DNA of 64,000 nt from Psychrobacter sp. P2G3 (lineage in GTDB: Bacteria; Pseudomonadota; Gammaproteobacteria; Pseudomonadales; Moraxellaceae): the NCBI RefSeq assembly GCF_001593285.1, contig NZ_CP012529.1, positions 1,798,001 to 1,862,000 of the forward strand, in the 5' to 3' direction. Shown here piece by piece: positions 29,320-37,815 of this stretch. A model generated the notes under the pieces. The model was not told where the DNA came from, did not search any database, and saw nothing but the letters and a program-made list of their open reading frames with translations. A program made the position numbers and the translations under genes. Numbering within the stretch: position 1 is the first letter of the stretch; every line of letters starts with the position of its first letter.

Positions 29320-29483
29320 GATAAGCTTCCTTGTCTACTACTATTTGGCTTATGAATAAGCGTAAAAAAAGAGAAAATAGCGCAAGTCTAATTTCGGTGA
29401 ATAACTGTAAACTTAAAATCGATGTCTTTATTATGCCTGAATATTATTATTTTTCTAATACTTTGTTACAAATAATCAATTTC

Positions 29484-29535
29484 ACGTCAATAATTGGCAA
29501 AGGCTGACGTCATCGCTGCCTAGCTACTATATAAT
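29484..29535 (+). promoter_or_regulatory. pnuC promoter with composite TGACGTCA motif
   Basis: TATAAT at 29530-29535 is a good -10 element. Upstream of it lies the palindrome TGACGTCA (29505-29512), preceded by AATT (29492-29495) and a second ACGTC (29484-29488). The same arrangement occurs upstream of the purine permease gene at 59917-59946. It may be an operator; the -35 box is not clear. Confidence 0.55.
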
Positions 29536-29587
29536 TAACCTCAATAAAAATTATTTAATTTTGTCAAAATAATAGCTAGGGAACATA

Positions 29588-30298
29588 ATGGAAGATCTTC
29601 TTAATTGGTTATTCGGACAGTACGCCGACTATCCTACACTCTTTATTATACTCGAAATCATTGGCGTTATATTTGGCGTTGCTAGTGTGTTACTTGCCCG
29701 CAAGCTCAATGTGCTGGTCTTCCCTATTGGTCTGGTTAGTACTGCTATTTTTGTGTATTTGTTATGGGAATGGCAACTGTTCGGGGACATGTTTATCAAT
29801 GCTTATTACACAGTGATGGGCTTATACGGCTGGTTTAATTGGTCAAAAAACAAAGAGGCAGTTAAAGAGAACGATAAAGGTGCTAGTCAAGACGAAATCA
29901 GTATTGAGCATATCCAATCAAGTGATTTGCCAATCATGGCATTATTAGCGACTGCTACGGTTGCCTTTGTGGCATTGGTTTATTATTTCCGTCCCGTGAT
30001 CAACAATGGCTTTAGCTTCGATGGCGCAGTACTAGGGATGCATTTATTTACTTGGGTTGATTATACCGATATGCTGACCACCGCGCTGTTCTTGATAGCT
30101 ATGTGGCTGATGGCAAGTCGTAAAATCGAGCATTGGCTGCTATGGATAGTCGCTGATGCTATTTCAGTTCCGTTATATTTCTATAAAGGCCTTACCTTTA
30201 CCGCACTACAATACGTAGTGTTCACTCTCATCGCAGTTTGGGCATATTATGAATGGCAACGACGCTACCGCATTCAATCTCACGCAGCATACGTATAA
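29588..30298 (+). CDS. pnuC: Nicotinamide riboside transporter PnuC
   Basis: A 236-residue inner-membrane protein with about seven or eight hydrophobic segments. The conserved N-terminal block covers a start EIIGVIFGVASVLLARKLNV, then WEWQLFGDMFINAYYTVMGLYGW, characteristic of PnuC with its WxW-type substrate residues. It carries nicotinamide riboside across the inner membrane for NAD salvage. AGGGA at 29578-29582 serves ATG 29588. The next gene, a nicotinamide-riboside-kinase-like protein, begins 50 bp before this gene ends, so uptake and phosphorylation are translationally linked. Confidence 0.93.
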   Translation: MEDLLNWLFGQYADYPTLFIILEIIGVIFGVASVLLARKLNVLVFPIGLVSTAIFVYLLWEWQLFGDMFINAYYTVMGLYGWFNWSKNKEAVKENDKGASQDEISIEHIQSSDLPIMALLATATVAFVALVYYFRPVINNGFSFDGAVLGMHLFTWVDYTDMLTTALFLIAMWLMASRKIEHWLLWIVADAISVPLYFYKGLTFTALQYVVFTLIAVWAYYEWQRRYRIQSHAAYV

Positions 30299-30875
30299 AT
30301 CGGTCATCAAGGTTGCCATCTTAGGTGCAGAAAGCACTGGTAAGACTACTTTATCTCGTGATTTGGCAGCATATTTTGGTAGCCCTTGGGTGCCAGAGTA
30401 TATGCGTATTTATTTGCAGGAAAAATGGGATAACGAGCAAGTGACATGCACTTGGGACGATTTGTTACCAATTGCCCAAGGTCAAATTGATCTGGAAAAT
30501 AAACTCACCCAGCAAGCGGCTCAGAACCTGCAACCTAGCCGAAACCCCAATCCCAACCCTGAAACTCAAAAATATCTATTCTGTGATACCAGTTTGTTTG
30601 AGCTAATGGTTTACTCTAATTGGTATTATGGTGACTGTCCTGATGCACTCACACAGGCAGCACTGTCACATCATTACGATTTAATACTGCTAACAGCAGT
30701 AGATATTCCTTGGGTCGCTGATGACTTGCGAGACAGTCCGTATCAACGTGAAGAGATAAGCGCTTATTTCGAAAGTCAGTTAAATTGTCATGAGAAAAAC
30801 TTTAAGCGAGTTGGCGGTGATAGAGGAGAACGAGTTCGACAAGTTGTAGAATGTTTAAAAAAATTAGATAGTTGA
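30249..30875 (+). CDS. NadR-type ribosylnicotinamide kinase (AAA family ATPase)
   Basis: A 208-residue P-loop protein resembling the C-terminal kinase domain of NadR. Walker A is GAESTGKTT (residues 26-34) and is followed by VPEYMRIYL, FCDTSLFELMVYSNWYYGDC and VDIPWVADDLRDS, all matching the NadR kinase. The NMN-adenylyltransferase and repressor domains of E. coli NadR are absent. It would trap imported nicotinamide riboside as NMN, which fits its overlap with pnuC. ATG 30249 lies within pnuC; no later ATG precedes the P-loop, so this start is probably right. An exact TGCTTAGGCTATTT repeat follows at 30884-30897. Confidence 0.85.
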   Translation: MNGNDATAFNLTQHTYKSVIKVAILGAESTGKTTLSRDLAAYFGSPWVPEYMRIYLQEKWDNEQVTCTWDDLLPIAQGQIDLENKLTQQAAQNLQPSRNPNPNPETQKYLFCDTSLFELMVYSNWYYGDCPDALTQAALSHHYDLILLTAVDIPWVADDLRDSPYQREEISAYFESQLNCHEKNFKRVGGDRGERVRQVVECLKKLDS

Positions 30876-30974
30876 AATCTTTATGCTTAGGCTATTTTAT
30901 TAACAATTAATTTATGTTGATAGTCATCAGTCCTGCTATCACCACACTCAAACTATCGTTTATTAGGAATTTTT

Positions 30975-31913
30975 TTGAAAGCTACGTTATACACGATTAT
31001 TGCTCTAATAGCCTTTGCCGCAAACTCTCTGCTTTGTAGGATGGCGTTAGCTGAAGGCTATATTGATCCTTGGAATTTTACTATTATTCGCCTATTAGGT
31101 GGTGCTGTTTGCCTTGCAATAATCATGAGCGTGCATACACGCAAGCTAAAACATAAACACACTGTTAATAGTAATAATACCAATACCGCAGCTATCGCAA
31201 TTTTAGAAGATCCTATTTTGCAAGACAAGGGCAGCTGGTTCAGCAGTATAAGCTTGGTGGTTTACGCGCTTTGCTTTTCGCTCGCCTATGTGGAGCTTGA
31301 TACTGGCACTGGCGCGCTTATTTTATTTGCAGCGGTCCAGTTCACGATGATTGGCTGGGGCATCTACCAAAAAGAGCAATTAAGTACAGTGCAATGGGCG
31401 GCTCTTTTTATAGCCTTTACAGGTTTTGTTTACTTGATGCTGCCTTCAGCGGCAGTGCCTTCGCTTTTTGGGGCAGTGATTATGGCAATGAGCGGCATTG
31501 CATGGGGAATTTACAGTATACGCGGCAAAGCCTGTATATCCCCTCTTCGCGCTACTGGTTTTAACTTTATCAGAAGCCTTGTCGCGCTTCCCCTATTGTT
31601 ATTGATAGGAATGAGTTATCTAGCAGATGTTAGTACAGAGGGTGTCATATTAGCGGGCGTATCAGGAGCAATCACCTCTGGCGTTGGCTACAGTCTTTGG
31701 TATGTAGCGATGCCGTTGTTAAAAAGTACCCAAGCAGCTGTTGTGCAGTTCTGTGTGCCAGTACTGGCAGCAATACTAGGTGTGGTGTTTTTGTCTGAAC
31801 AATTAACCCTGCAATTTATTATTGCCAGTGTGGTTATTCTAGGTGCTGTCTCGGTGTTTGTTTTAAACAAGAAAAAACCTAAACTCTCTATTCAAATAAA
31901 AACCAGTGAATAG
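30975..31913 (+). CDS. EamA/DMT-superfamily transporter
   Basis: A 312-residue hydrophobic protein with about ten predicted membrane segments and two EamA repeats. The N-terminal repeat has NSLLCRMALAEGYIDPWNF and the second has the typical GVGYSLWYVAMPLLKSTQAA. Family members are mostly metabolite or drug exporters; the substrate is unknown. The likely start is a TTG at 30975, with AGGAA 5 nt upstream. The next in-frame ATG (in CRMALAEG) would remove the first membrane helix. A short lysine-rich cytoplasmic tail ends the protein. Confidence 0.85.
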   Translation: MKATLYTIIALIAFAANSLLCRMALAEGYIDPWNFTIIRLLGGAVCLAIIMSVHTRKLKHKHTVNSNNTNTAAIAILEDPILQDKGSWFSSISLVVYALCFSLAYVELDTGTGALILFAAVQFTMIGWGIYQKEQLSTVQWAALFIAFTGFVYLMLPSAAVPSLFGAVIMAMSGIAWGIYSIRGKACISPLRATGFNFIRSLVALPLLLLIGMSYLADVSTEGVILAGVSGAITSGVGYSLWYVAMPLLKSTQAAVVQFCVPVLAAILGVVFLSEQLTLQFIIASVVILGAVSVFVLNKKKPKLSIQIKTSE

Positions 31914-32068
31914 TCGCTCGCATTAATGAAAAAAACCGTTTAGGCAATACCTTGAAACACTTTGAATACCATATTAATGGTAAACAACAACGCGAAAAAA
32001 AACGCTATATTGTAATATACTGCTTTACATCTCAAACGATAAATTTACCAACATTATTGAGGATTATT

Positions 32069-32440
32069 ATGAAAAAATTATTAGCCGTAGCACCTTTCGC
32101 AGTATTATTGTCAGCCTGTGCAACTAACGCACCAACTGTTACAACACCGACTACCAATGCTCAACAAGTCGTTCAATCATTTACATGTGAAGACGAGGGT
32201 GTCATTACTGCTACTTACGCAGCGAATGGTCAAGCTGCAGACTTAAATGTTACTTTGCCTAAAGTTGGCTTGAGCAATGCAAAAATCACAATGAAACAAG
32301 CTGTATCGGGTTCTGGCGCTCGTTATGTCAACGATGTTAATCCTAAAACGACTTACGATTGGCAGACTAAAGCTGATTTTGGCATCATGACTGTAAAATC
32401 TGATAACGGTCAACAATATCAAGTTAATTGTAATATCTAA
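32069..32440 (+). CDS. Lipoprotein with MliC-like (C-type lysozyme inhibitor) domain
   Basis: A 123-residue lipoprotein. The signal sequence MKKLLAVAPFAVLLSAC ends in a lipobox with C17 as the lipidated residue. The mature part carries the MliC-type pattern: a cysteine strand FTCEDEGVITATY, the conserved SGSGARY loop, and a final C in YQVNCNI able to pair with the first. MliC proteins inhibit c-type lysozymes of animal hosts. I chose ATG 32069 because GAGGA lies at 32059-32063 and the lipoprotein signal begins there; the upstream extension to 31952 is not signal-like. A strong terminator follows. Confidence 0.82.
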   Translation: MKKLLAVAPFAVLLSACATNAPTVTTPTTNAQQVVQSFTCEDEGVITATYAANGQAADLNVTLPKVGLSNAKITMKQAVSGSGARYVNDVNPKTTYDWQTKADFGIMTVKSDNGQQYQVNCNI

Positions 32441-32480
32441 TTAATAATAACAATCGTAGTTATTACAAATAGCCATTAGG

Positions 32481-32512
32481 AAAAGCCCGCGTAATGTATT
32501 ACGCGGGCTTTT
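32481..32512 (+). terminator. Intrinsic terminator after the MliC-like lipoprotein gene
   Basis: Long GC-rich stem AAAAGCCCGCGTAAT (32481-32495) with ATTACGCGGGCTTTT (32498-32512), ending in T. Confidence 0.92.
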
Positions 32513-32571
32513 TGCGCATTACTTATAACGTTTTGATGACACTTTTTCAACAGCGCTTTATAGCAGCTCTG

Positions 32572-32627
32572 TTTAATAAAGGAACGAATCCCGACGTTAA
32601 AAATATGGCGAAATTTCCTTTATTAAA
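32572..32627. repeat. 13-bp inverted repeat upstream of creD
   Basis: TTTAATAAAGGAA (32572-32584) and TTCCTTTATTAAA (32615-32627) form a perfect stem around a 30-nt loop, and AGCT flanks both arms nearby. It is not followed by a T run. It lies in the 363-bp gap between the lipoprotein terminator and creD, which otherwise holds only a possible TTGACA at 32755-32760. Confidence 0.5.
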
Positions 32628-32803
32628 AGCTGTCTTTTTATTTCAAACAATGATGACGTGCAACCATGTATGAACAAAGCTTATATTTCCATAAACTTTC
32701 CATCTAATCTACATATGTTCTCTCTATACCCTCTCTATGATGTTATCTAATCCATTGACAATATTAGTAGCCGTCGATTCAAACATCATTTAGAGGAATG
32801 CGC

Positions 32804-34513
32804 ATGCAAAAAACACTGCTTAATAAACTGTATATCATCGTTGGCCTTTGCATAATCTTCGCTGTTGGTCTGACTATGTTTCGCACTGTGATCTCCGAAC
32901 GACAACATTATGCAGATATCGTCGTAGCAGAGATTGCCGAGCAGCACGTCAATCCGCAAGAGGTTATTACCCCATTTATCGCTATTCCAACCACTGTAAC
33001 GCCAGAATGCTTAATAGATTCAGAAAACGCTACTAAATGTAAGCCGTCCTATTCAGCCATTGAAACTATCTTTGCGACTCAAACGCAGGCCATAGAAAAT
33101 CTTAAGGTCAGTACCGACACCTATCAGCGCGGGGTTTATCATGCTACCAGCTACGATGGTAATATAAAATTTGACCAAAACTATGCGTTAGGCCAATACG
33201 TTAAGGATTTAAACTATACACCTAGTATCGACCTTAATGCTAATGAAACCCAAGCATCGTTAAATACAGAATTGAATACTGATAAATTACAACCAAAACA
33301 GACGGTTTTTCATTGGGACGAAGCCAAGCTAATTATTCCAGTGTCAGACTTACGCGGCGTTGCCATAACACCAACGGTAACCATTAATAACAAGCAAATC
33401 AAAGCGACTTACCCGAAAACACCTATGATAAAAGGCTTAACGTACGTTGAAGTTCCTGTTCCTCAAGACATTTTAAATTCTCAAGATATGATAAAGCCAT
33501 CAAATAACGGTAATTTGGTTGGGCGAAATGGAACAGGTGACATTGGTGATAACTTAGCCAGTCAAAGCTTATCCATTAGCCCTGATAACTCGCAAACTTC
33601 TAATCTAAGTAACGATGCTGCTAATGCTGTAGTTAGTAGTACTGAAACTGTCATTAGTGAAGCTGACAAAGCTAGCAAAACTGATGCGCTTAAAACTGGA
33701 ATGATTAAAATTATAATCGACCTGCCTTTATCCGGCATTAGCAGCCTAAATACGGTACCGACTGGGCAAAGCTTTACGTTAGCCATGCAAAGCAACTGGC
33801 ATGCACCAAATTTCATTGGAAAAGAGCTGCCAAATATGAAAAACTTTACCTCCAATGGCTTTGAAGCCAACTGGCAAAATGAATATTTGACTGTTGCCAA
33901 CAATCAACGCCTATCACAATGTTTAAGCACACCTAACAATCAATGTAGCGTCATAAGTAAAGCGGGTAATCCTTTAGGTATTGATGATGTAGTATTGGTA
34001 GAAGAAGGCGCAGCAACTTCTAGGAGTGCCAATAGTACCCATCTAAACAGCTTTGGCGTAAGTTTTGCTGAGCCTAATGATGTCTATCTGCAAACTGAGC
34101 GTACCTTAAAGTATGCATTGCTATTGATATTGGTCTCGTTCGGTACATTCTTCTTATTTGAAGTGATTAAATCTAGCCGCATCCATCCTATACAGTACTT
34201 ATTGGTCGGCTGCGCCCTATTAGTCTTTTATGTCTTATTACTGCCGTTAGCTGAGCAAATCTCCTTTTGGAAGGCCTATGCGACTGCAGCGACTGCTTGT
34301 GTCGGCCTGATCGGTTGGTACACCTACTATGTGCTCAATGGGGTAAAACGAGCCCTTATTTTTACTGCGATACTAGCAGGACTATACGCTGTCTTTTACG
34401 GCATTTTAACAGTAGAAGATTTAAACTTGCTGCTTGGTGCAGTATTCTGCTTCGTTGTACTCGCCAGCGTGATGGTCTTGACTCGTAAAATTGACTGGTA
34501 TCAAGTCACTTAA
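32804..34513 (+). CDS. creD: CreD-family inner membrane protein
   Basis: A 569-residue protein of the CreD family. It has an N-terminal membrane anchor (about residues 9-28), a long periplasmic region (about 30-420) and a C-terminal bundle of about five to six helices with family motifs FGVSFAEPNDVYLQTERTLK, SRIHPIQYLLVG and TRKIDWYQV. CreD in enterobacteria and Aeromonas is regulated by the CreBC two-component system and influences envelope integrity and beta-lactam response; no creBC genes are seen here. The periplasmic part carries a low-complexity insert rich in N and S. AGAGGA at 32792-32797 abuts an ATG at 32798, so the ATG at 32804 (MQKTLLNKLY) has the better spacing. Confidence 0.9.
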   Translation: MQKTLLNKLYIIVGLCIIFAVGLTMFRTVISERQHYADIVVAEIAEQHVNPQEVITPFIAIPTTVTPECLIDSENATKCKPSYSAIETIFATQTQAIENLKVSTDTYQRGVYHATSYDGNIKFDQNYALGQYVKDLNYTPSIDLNANETQASLNTELNTDKLQPKQTVFHWDEAKLIIPVSDLRGVAITPTVTINNKQIKATYPKTPMIKGLTYVEVPVPQDILNSQDMIKPSNNGNLVGRNGTGDIGDNLASQSLSISPDNSQTSNLSNDAANAVVSSTETVISEADKASKTDALKTGMIKIIIDLPLSGISSLNTVPTGQSFTLAMQSNWHAPNFIGKELPNMKNFTSNGFEANWQNEYLTVANNQRLSQCLSTPNNQCSVISKAGNPLGIDDVVLVEEGAATSRSANSTHLNSFGVSFAEPNDVYLQTERTLKYALLLILVSFGTFFLFEVIKSSRIHPIQYLLVGCALLVFYVLLLPLAEQISFWKAYATAATACVGLIGWYTYYVLNGVKRALIFTAILAGLYAVFYGILTVEDLNLLLGAVFCFVVLASVMVLTRKIDWYQVT

Positions 34514-34571
34514 CTGTCATCAAAAAATGACCAATAAATAACGATCAAAAACATTTATAAAAAACGAATAA

Positions 34572-34610
34572 AAAAGAGCAAAGGTAGCCTTATGTTACCT
34601 TTGCTCTTTT
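34572..34610. terminator. Bidirectional terminator between creD and a methyltransferase gene
   Basis: A 15-bp perfect stem (34572-34586 with 34596-34610, core GAGCAAAGGTA) with A and T runs on either side serves both convergent genes. Confidence 0.92.
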
Positions 34611-34637
34611 TCTGATATAGCAGTTTCTCTAGCAATT

Positions 34638-35237
34638 TTACTTTCTTCTACCAACATATTGTACGACAGCACTTAAACCTTGATGATGCTTGCCTTCTGA
34701 AATCATACGCTGTTTTTCAACGCCAATAATTTCTTCTAGCTCAGCCAATTCTGTCTGCAAATTTTCTAGTGAATTAAAACGTTCTTTTTGCGCAGCAGGT
34801 GGTCCGCCGACGGCTTCCATATCAAGTTGCTGCTCGGTATAAGCCTCGACAATAAACACGCCATTTGGTTTCAATGCTGGTGCAATCTGCGCATGAACGT
34901 ACTGACTAACAGTTTTAGGCATATGCGCCCAAATAGAGACAATCCCATCCCACTCTCCTACACCAAATTGATAATCGGCCAAATCAGCTATTTGAGTGAT
35001 GATTTCAACGCCCCGCTCACTAGCCAGTTTCAAGGCTTTATTTAAACCCACATCGGATAAATCCATGGCAGTCACTTGATAGCCTTGCTCAGCTAAAAAT
35101 ACCGCGTTCCTACCTTCGCCTTCTGCCAAACACAGTACTCGTCCACCTGCTGGTATGTGCTGGAACTGCTCTTCCAAAAAATCATTTGGTTCTGTACCAA
35201 AAGCAAAGCCTGGTTCGCTGTAGCGTTCGTTCCACAT
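34638..35237 (-). CDS. Class I SAM-dependent methyltransferase
   Basis: A 199-residue methyltransferase similar to the TehB / thiopurine-type small methyltransferases. It starts MWNERYSEPGFAFGTEPNDF, which is typical of that group. Motif I is VLCLAEGEGRNAVFLAEQGY, and the acidic residue of motif II is in VTAMDLSDVGLNKA. The substrate is unknown; relatives are implicated in handling of metalloids or small molecules. AAAAGGAAAA before ATG 35237 acts as the ribosome binding site. It is monocistronic and convergent with creD. Confidence 0.85.
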   Translation of the reverse strand: MWNERYSEPGFAFGTEPNDFLEEQFQHIPAGGRVLCLAEGEGRNAVFLAEQGYQVTAMDLSDVGLNKALKLASERGVEIITQIADLADYQFGVGEWDGIVSIWAHMPKTVSQYVHAQIAPALKPNGVFIVEAYTEQQLDMEAVGGPPAAQKERFNSLENLQTELAELEEIIGVEKQRMISEGKHHQGLSAVVQYVGRRK

Positions 35238-35643
35238 ATCGTTTTCCTTTTCTATTTTATTTTATTTAGCATTCTAATTATTATAGTTATATTACCGTGG
35301 GTACAACTTCATGGAAACTGTAATTTCGAAGATAAAAATACTAACATTTATAACGGTCATAATTAATCTAGAAATAATTATGCATTGATTAACCTACGCT
35401 TGCTAAGCGTAATAGCAATGTAAGAAAAATATAACTAAAATCATATTATAACAATCGAAATAAAACTTTAAATTAAGTTTTTCTTAATATAACCTATCGT
35501 ACTATTAGAATAACTACATTGATATCAACTCATACTGGTTAAACGTGAGCTATTGAGTACGTAGTTTAACGTGAAAGAAAAACACCTGATTTCAGAGGCA
35601 TTTTTACAACCTTTCAGAATATTTATAAATTTTAGAGGAATTT
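35238..35643. other. AT-rich intergenic region upstream of cytochrome b561
   Basis: A 406-bp AT-rich gap with divergent promoters implied. It contains GTTAAAC (near 35540) and GTTTAAC (near 35566) as a 7-bp inverted repeat, each followed by GTG, about 80-100 bp upstream of the cytochrome start; an operator is possible. No ORF is supported. Confidence 0.4.
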
Positions 35644-36231
35644 ATGAGTTTAAAAAATACCAGTTATAACTACGGTACTATAGCAAAATGCTTGCATTGG
35701 GGAACGGCTTTATTATTCTTAGGTGCTTATGCGAGCGTTTATTTTCGCCATTGGTTTACGGTAGATGATACGCCTATTAACTGGACGGCACTTCAGCTAC
35801 ATTTATCTTTCGGTGTGAGTATTGCCGTTTTAGTGGTGCTGCGTATTATCTGGCGTATGATGAACCGCACCCCAGACGAAGAACCTGGCACTAAGATGGA
35901 ACATCTCGCAGCCCATGCTGGACATTTCGCTTTATATGCGGTCTTGATCATTATGCCAGTTACAGGCTATTTAGGTTCTAAAGTGAATACGGAATTTTAT
36001 TTCTTGTTTGATATTCCGATGTTTGAGAGCACTTCATTGTTCCGATCTGTCATCCGTGATGGGATGGGTATCAGCTATGAGGCATTTGAAGCACCGTTAG
36101 ATTTCCTTCATAAACAAGTATTCGGTAAATGGTTGGCTTGGATGCTCGTCGTAGGACACATTTTGGCAGCTTTATATCATCACTATGTGAAAAAAGATCG
36201 GACGCTTATTAAGATGACGAGTGGGAAGTGA
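35644..36231 (+). CDS. Cytochrome b561 family protein
   Basis: A 195-residue four-helix membrane cytochrome of the bacterial b561 (CybB) type. Candidate heme-ligand histidines lie in the first helix (KCLHWGTALLF), the second (LQLHLSFGVS) and the last (VVGHILAALYHHYV), as in the family, and LDFLHKQVFGKWLAWML is also conserved. Such proteins move electrons between quinol and acceptors such as superoxide. TAGAGGA precedes ATG 35644. It is monocistronic, ending at a terminator shared with the convergent PKD lipoprotein gene. Confidence 0.9.
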   Translation: MSLKNTSYNYGTIAKCLHWGTALLFLGAYASVYFRHWFTVDDTPINWTALQLHLSFGVSIAVLVVLRIIWRMMNRTPDEEPGTKMEHLAAHAGHFALYAVLIIMPVTGYLGSKVNTEFYFLFDIPMFESTSLFRSVIRDGMGISYEAFEAPLDFLHKQVFGKWLAWMLVVGHILAALYHHYVKKDRTLIKMTSGK

Positions 36232-36392
36232 AAGATGGTGTTCTGATAATATTTAATCCTTATCTACTACAGCCCCAAATCTTTTAAACTTATAGCTTAC
36301 GTAGGCTGAGATTAATGCACCTTTAAAAATAATTATACTCAATAAATCCTGTCTATATTGGTAATAAATACTTTTGTCTAGAACTATAAACA

Positions 36393-36424
36393 AAAAAAGG
36401 GGCTCATAATTGAGCCTCTTTTTT
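36393..36424. terminator. Bidirectional terminator between cytochrome b561 and the PKD lipoprotein
   Basis: GGCTCA (36401-36406) pairs with TGAGCC (36411-36416), extended by a G-T wobble and A/T pairs, with A and T runs on both flanks. Confidence 0.85.
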
Positions 36425-36441
36425 AATTAATAAATTTAATA

Positions 36442-37815
36442 CTAGTTAGTAGATCCGTTTGCTGCATATGAGAAAGTCTGCCCAGTTTCCTTAATTGTAA
36501 AAGAGTAATTTAAATTAACTTTATTATTTCTGGTGTGCATTACCTTTAATGCAAAATTAAGTTTCTCGCCTTTTTGAATTACTTTGTTGTTACTTAAATT
36601 ATCGAAGAAGGCTGAATATTGTGGGTTACTTGAAGTAGCATTTAGGTTAATGATAGTAAAGTTTGACCCTTTAGCTTCTAATACAAATTTGTCTAAAGAA
36701 ACTCCAACTCCACAACCGTTGCCTACACATGTAGAGGATATATTGAATGATGATGTATTGCTATAAGGTAGTTTTTGAATAGAATCACCAAAGAACCCAG
36801 TAGTACTCAAAACAATCTCTGGAGCACTTTGAACAGTAATATTTACATTACTACTTGAGCTTAGGGAGCCGTCTGAGACTTTTAAAGTAAAAACATAATT
36901 TCCAGGCTTATCTAGAGTTACATCAGGATTAGCAATAGCACTTTGTAAAGTAACTTTACTTCCTGACGGAACAGAGCTTACAGACCACTGATAACTTAGT
37001 TTATCGCTATCAGGATCTATACTTTTACTTCCATCTAATGTAACTGTCTCACCTATTTTTATAGTTTGTGGTGATCCAGCGTTAGATAGTGGAGCAGAAT
37101 TACCTCGTACTACTTTCACTTTTATAGTTGTCTTTTCGCTAGATAATATTCCATCTGATACAGTTAAACCAACCGTATAAGTACCTACTTTATCAAAAAC
37201 AACGCTTGGGTTTTGAGATGCTGACATAGATAGCTGTGCTGTACTATCTGATGGTTTTGATTCAATAGTCCAGTTATAGTTTATTGGATCATTATCACTA
37301 TCAGCACTTGAAGAACCATCTAGAATAACCTTTTTTCCTACCTGTATTTCTTCAGACACATTTGCAATAACAGCTACAGGAGCAGCATTACCTCTTACTA
37401 CATCAAGTTTAACAATGCTTTCTTGGCTATCTAATTTTCCATCATTAACTATAAGACTTACAATATACTGTCCTTGTAAGTCTGGTTTAAATGTTGGGTT
37501 TACGATTGAATCATCAGATAATACAGCCTTACTTCCTTCTGGTTTTTCTTTTATTTTCCATACATAAGTCAACAAGTCTTGGTCTTTATCTATACTCTCA
37601 GAGCCATCTAGAGTTACTAAGTCACCTAACGTAATATTTTGATTAATACCTGCTACCGCAACAGGTATATTATTAGATGGCTTAAGAGGAGTTAGAGGAG
37701 TAGTTAAATCTGGTGTCGTTACAGATGGAGTTACGGAGGAGGAACTAGAGTCATTACCACAGGCTGTTAAAAATGCTATAGAGGTAGTAAGTAGGCAGAG
37801 TTTCATAATTTTCAT
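36442..37815 (-). CDS. Lipoprotein with three PKD-like domains
   Basis: A 457-residue surface or periplasmic lipoprotein. The signal ends at FLTAC with C19 lipidated, then a Ser/Thr/Pro-rich tether (about 22-48). Three PKD-type beta-sandwich repeats follow (about 50-140, 143-236, 240-330), each with a variant of the sequence VTLDGSxSxDxDxDxLxYxW and ending in VSDG. The C-terminal ~125 residues form a further domain with a CVGNGCG pair that I do not recognise. PKD domains bind proteins or polysaccharide. The coding sequence looks richer in A and T and in AGT/TCT serine codons than its neighbours, and the gene adjoins a disrupted region, so acquisition by transfer is possible. A second ATG at residue 4 is an alternative start. 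Confidence 0.78.
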   Translation of the reverse strand: MKIMKLCLLTTSIAFLTACGNDSSSSSVTPSVTTPDLTTPLTPLKPSNNIPVAVAGINQNITLGDLVTLDGSESIDKDQDLLTYVWKIKEKPEGSKAVLSDDSIVNPTFKPDLQGQYIVSLIVNDGKLDSQESIVKLDVVRGNAAPVAVIANVSEEIQVGKKVILDGSSSADSDNDPINYNWTIESKPSDSTAQLSMSASQNPSVVFDKVGTYTVGLTVSDGILSSEKTTIKVKVVRGNSAPLSNAGSPQTIKIGETVTLDGSKSIDPDSDKLSYQWSVSSVPSGSKVTLQSAIANPDVTLDKPGNYVFTLKVSDGSLSSSSNVNITVQSAPEIVLSTTGFFGDSIQKLPYSNTSSFNISSTCVGNGCGVGVSLDKFVLEAKGSNFTIINLNATSSNPQYSAFFDNLSNNKVIQKGEKLNFALKVMHTRNNKVNLNYSFTIKETGQTFSYAANGSTN

